Positions 61,586 to 64,000 of a DNA stretch of 64,000 nucleotides are shown piece by piece (position 1 is the stretch's first letter; the number at the start of each line of letters is the position of its first letter). The notes under the pieces are model-generated. The model worked only from the letters and a program-made list of their open reading frames with translations, made no database searches and was not told the origin of the DNA. The DNA is from Chitinibacter sp. FCG-7 (GTDB lineage Bacteria > Pseudomonadota > Gammaproteobacteria > Burkholderiales > Chitinibacteraceae): the NCBI RefSeq assembly GCF_040047665.1, contig NZ_CP157355.1:992001-1056000 (forward strand). Reading direction: 5' to 3'. Made by a program: the position numbers and the translations under genes.

Positions 61586-62326
61586 ATGAACGACACTCTC
61601 AAGCTGATGCACCAGCATCGCAGCATCCGCAGCTTTCAAGACCAAACAATCAGCGCTGCAACACTGGACGCCATTCTGGATGCCGCCTACAAAGGCCCAA
61701 CGTCGATCAATGGGCAACAAGTTTCGCTGGTGGTCACGCAAGACGCCGCCCGCCGCGCGCAAATTGCCGAGATTGCCGGTGGCCAGCCGTGGATTGCACA
61801 AGCGCCAGTTTTTCTCACCGTGGTAATCGACTTTTATAAAACCGAGCAGGCGCTCGCCAAAGCGGGCAAGACGCAGCTGATTCATGAAAGTGTCGAAGGT
61901 TTTGCCGTTGGCGCAGTCGATGCCGGTATTGCCCTGGGCAATCTGATGACTGCGGCGCGCTCAGCCGGTTTGGGCGTCGTACCGATCGGGGGTATTCGAC
62001 GTCATCCACAAGCCATAATTGATTTGCTGCAACTGCCGGCCAAAACATTCCCGATTGCCGGGCTCGCACTGGGCCATATCCAGCACGATAGCCCGCTAAA
62101 ACCACGCCTACCACGGGCCAGTTTTGTGCACCACGAACAGTATCAAAGCGCCGATTTGCGCCAGCATATTGACGCTTATGATGAAACGCTGGCGCAATTC
62201 TGGCAAAGCATCGGGCGTGACGACGGTAAAATCTGGTCAGAAAATACCGCCCAAGTTTATCAAAGCATTTACTTTCCCGAAGTGGCTCCGACCGCAATGG
62301 CGCAGGGTTTCAAGTTTAGCGCGTAA
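61586..62326 (+). CDS. NfsA-like NAD(P)H-dependent flavin oxidoreductase
   Basis: A 246-residue FMN-dependent nitroreductase-superfamily protein of the NfsA/FRP group, reducing nitroaromatics, flavins or quinones. LMHQHRSIRSFQDQTIS is the conserved N-terminus with the FMN-binding Arg pair. TSINGQQVSLVVTQ, AVDAGIALGNLMTAARSAGL then GVVPIGGIRRHP, and LAGLALGH-like (IAGLALGHIQHD) also match. The natural substrate cannot be told from sequence. Confidence 0.88.
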   Translation: MNDTLKLMHQHRSIRSFQDQTISAATLDAILDAAYKGPTSINGQQVSLVVTQDAARRAQIAEIAGGQPWIAQAPVFLTVVIDFYKTEQALAKAGKTQLIHESVEGFAVGAVDAGIALGNLMTAARSAGLGVVPIGGIRRHPQAIIDLLQLPAKTFPIAGLALGHIQHDSPLKPRLPRASFVHHEQYQSADLRQHIDAYDETLAQFWQSIGRDDGKIWSENTAQVYQSIYFPEVAPTAMAQGFKFSA

Positions 62327-62378
62327 TTAAAGTCAGCCCGGGGCGCTGGCGAATGCCAGCGCCTCAAAATACCCTCAA

Positions 62379-62428
62379 TGGTATATCTACCTAGGCAATG
62401 ATTAACAATACCTACAAGCCCATACCCC
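62379..62428 (+). repeat. Palindromic GGTATA/ATACCC repeat, copy 11
   Basis: TGGTATATCTACCTAGGCAA...CTACAAGCCCATACCCC. Between the reductase and aminotransferase genes, next to a separate 9-bp hairpin GGCGCTGGC/GCCAGCGCC at 62342-62363. Confidence 0.75.
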
Positions 62429-62597
62429 CTAGTTAAAATCATGCCAATACGCGCTTGAGCCATCAAGCTGCGACGCAAAAACGGACTGCAGCGTAAGGTG
62501 CGCAGTCGTGCTAAAATCGACGCCGATCTTTTCCCCAAACCGCGGCAACCGCATGCACAGGCCTTTGCCCGGATACACTCAATTGATGGAGCATAGG

Positions 62598-63800
62598 ATG
62601 ACATCCTCGATTTTCGCCGCCGTAGAAATGGCACCTCGCGACCCGATTCTGGGCCTGAACGAAGCGTTTAATGCCGACACCCGCAGCACCAAAGTGAATT
62701 TGGGCGTAGGCGTTTACTACAACGACGAAGGCAAGATTCCTTTGCTCGCCGCGGTGAAAGAAGCGGAAAAAGCGCGTCTGGCAGCTCAGCCACCCCGCGG
62801 CTACCAAGCCATTGAAGGCAACCCAGCTTACAACGCCGGCGTGCAAAACCTGCTGTTCGGCGCAGAGAGCGAATTGATCGCTGCGGGTCGCGTTGTAACG
62901 GCTCAAGCTCTGGGCGGCACCGGCGCACTGAAAATCGGCGGCGACTTCCTGCAACGCCTGAACCCGAATGCAACCGTTTACATCAGCAACCCAAGCTGGG
63001 AAAACCACCGCGCGATTTTTGAATCGGCTGGCTTCAAAGTAGGCGATTATCCATACTACGACGCAAGCACTCGCGGCGTTGATTTCGCTGCAATGAAAGC
63101 CTTTTTGCTGGGTCTGGAAGCGGGCTCGGTCATCATTCTGCACGCTTGCTGCCACAACCCAACTGGCGCGGATATGTCTGACGCACAATGGGGCGAAGTG
63201 GTTGAAGCATGCCGCGAGCGTGGTCTGGTGCCATTCCTCGATATGGCTTACCAAGGTTTTGCTGAAGGCATCGATGCTGACTCAGTGGCGGTTAAAGCAT
63301 TCGCAGCGTCTGGCCTGCAATTCTTTATCTCTAGCTCGTTCTCAAAAAGCTTCTCTTTGTACGGCGAACGCGTAGGTGCGCTGTCAATCATCACTTCAAG
63401 CAAAGAAGAATCTGGCCGCGTATTGAGCCAGCTGAAACGCGTCATCCGCACCAACTACTCTAACCCACCGATCCACGGCGGCGCAGTCGTTGCTGCAGTG
63501 TTGGCGAGCCCGGAATTGCGCGCAATGTGGGAAGAAGAACTCGGCGGCATGCGTGTTCGCATCCGCGCAATGCGCTCTGGTTTGGTAGAAAAACTGGCTG
63601 CGCGCGGCGTGGCGCAAGACTTCTCATTCGTAACGCAACAGCGCGGCATGTTCTCATACACTGGCCTAACTGCTGATCAAGTTGAAAAACTGCGCGCAGA
63701 ATACGGCATTTACGCCGTATCAACTGGCCGCATCTGCCTGGCGGCGCTGAACGTGAACAACATCGACTACGTAGCGGATTCGATCGCGAAAGTGCTGTAA
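62598..63800 (+). CDS. Aromatic amino acid/aspartate aminotransferase
   Basis: A 400-residue PLP-dependent class I aminotransferase (AspC/TyrB group). N-terminus MTSSIFAAVEMAPRDPILGL, substrate-contact stretch LHACCHNPTGADMS, and PLP Lys250 in SSSFSKSFSLYGERVG. It transfers amino groups between aspartate or aromatic amino acids and 2-oxoglutarate. AspC and TyrB cannot be separated safely by eye. ATG 62598 is preferred because GGAG lies 6 nt upstream; the 30 upstream codons look untranslated. TAAAAT at 62513-62518 may be a -10 box. Confidence 0.93.
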   Translation: MTSSIFAAVEMAPRDPILGLNEAFNADTRSTKVNLGVGVYYNDEGKIPLLAAVKEAEKARLAAQPPRGYQAIEGNPAYNAGVQNLLFGAESELIAAGRVVTAQALGGTGALKIGGDFLQRLNPNATVYISNPSWENHRAIFESAGFKVGDYPYYDASTRGVDFAAMKAFLLGLEAGSVIILHACCHNPTGADMSDAQWGEVVEACRERGLVPFLDMAYQGFAEGIDADSVAVKAFAASGLQFFISSSFSKSFSLYGERVGALSIITSSKEESGRVLSQLKRVIRTNYSNPPIHGGAVVAAVLASPELRAMWEEELGGMRVRIRAMRSGLVEKLAARGVAQDFSFVTQQRGMFSYTGLTADQVEKLRAEYGIYAVSTGRICLAALNVNNIDYVADSIAKVL

Positions 63801-63826
63801 TTTCCGGCTCTGCAACCATTTGCCCC

Positions 63827-63853
63827 AAAGCCCGCCTTGTGCGGGCTTTTTTG
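63827..63853 (+). terminator. Intrinsic terminator after the aminotransferase gene
   Basis: AAAGCCCGC / GCGGGCTTT stem with loop CTTGT followed by TTTTGTTT. Confidence 0.92.
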
Positions 63854-63893
63854 TTTCTATACTGATTTGGCATACACCTTAGCGGTCACCATC

Positions 63894-64000
63894 ATGCCAT
63901 TCAGCAATCGCAATATTCCCCTGCACTTGCATATTTCCTACCTGTTCATCGGCCTGATATTGGCTTTTGCACTGCTGGTGGGCATCGTGTTGTTTGGCAA
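63894..64000 (+). CDS. Start of a membrane sensor-like protein (3' end outside window)
   Basis: Open from ATG 63894 to the window end (35 codons). MPFSNRNIPLHLHISYLFIG then LILAFALLVGIVLFG: a short cytoplasmic start and one membrane segment. The HLHISYLFIG-type start is often found in membrane-bound cyclases, HD-domain or sensor proteins with a periplasmic domain, but too little is visible to name it. Confidence 0.6.
   Translation, partial: MPFSNRNIPLHLHISYLFIGLILAFALLVGIVLFG

Overview
The window looks like chromosome of a Gram-negative, chitin-associated betaproteobacterium, most likely a Neisseriales/Chitinibacteraceae relative. This is inferred from gene content and the gloB-mltD-methyltransferase neighbourhood, not from a marker search. 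No rRNA, tRNA, CRISPR array, transposase or integrase was seen. Most genes are GC-rich. Two AT-rich genes sit in an accessory stretch at about 20.8-26.9 kb.

Layout. 0-3.7 kb: yafS-like methyltransferase (-), divergent gloB and mltD (+). 3.8-12.3 kb: large DUF2339 membrane protein, LOG-family protein, gabD, a Sel1-like periplasmic protein with a structured RNA-like tail, an MFS exporter and an odd acyl-carrier-like protein. 12.4-20.8 kb: two tandem secreted polysaccharide deacetylases (one with two chitin-binding modules), a YkgJ-type cysteine cluster protein, an active-looking GGEEF diguanylate cyclase, and a transmembrane protein joining a GH18 chitinase-like domain that lacks the catalytic Glu to a LytTR DNA-binding domain, followed by a PhyH dioxygenase. 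20.8-26.9 kb: accessory island with repeats, a pair of 120-bp MITE-like elements and four cargo genes. 26.9-35.7 kb: an operon of sugar-binding protein, OmpR-type regulator and histidine kinase, divergent from a CUT1 sugar ABC transporter (binding protein, two permeases, ATPase). 35.9-43.8 kb: two tandem TPR-GAF-histidine kinases (the first without its phospho-acceptor His), a TonB-like protein, and a CheY-like/CheC-like/degenerate GGDEF operon. 43.7-48 kb: DUF2946 protein, TonB-dependent receptor and PepSY protein. 48-64 kb: SulP transporter, PACE efflux protein with divergent LysR regulator, Ser/Thr kinase, nadE, EAL-CBS-GGDEF protein, REC-degenerate GGDEF protein, rpsT, murJ, an NfsA-like reductase, an aromatic/aspartate aminotransferase, and the start of a membrane protein.

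How it works together (inference). Deacetylases with chitin-binding modules modify chitin outside the cell. The catalytically broken GH18-TM-LytTR protein could sense chitin fragments and act directly on promoters, in concept like TfoS in Vibrio. The binding protein-regulator-kinase operon probably controls the adjacent sugar importer, as GltR/GtrS does for glucose uptake in Pseudomonas. Several c-di-GMP proteins, two of them degenerate, suggest a link to surface or biofilm behaviour.

A family of 48-56 bp palindromic repeats ending in GGTATA/ATACCC is spread through the window. At least eleven copies were found, one inside the PepSY gene and one forming the last codons of the EAL-GGDEF gene.
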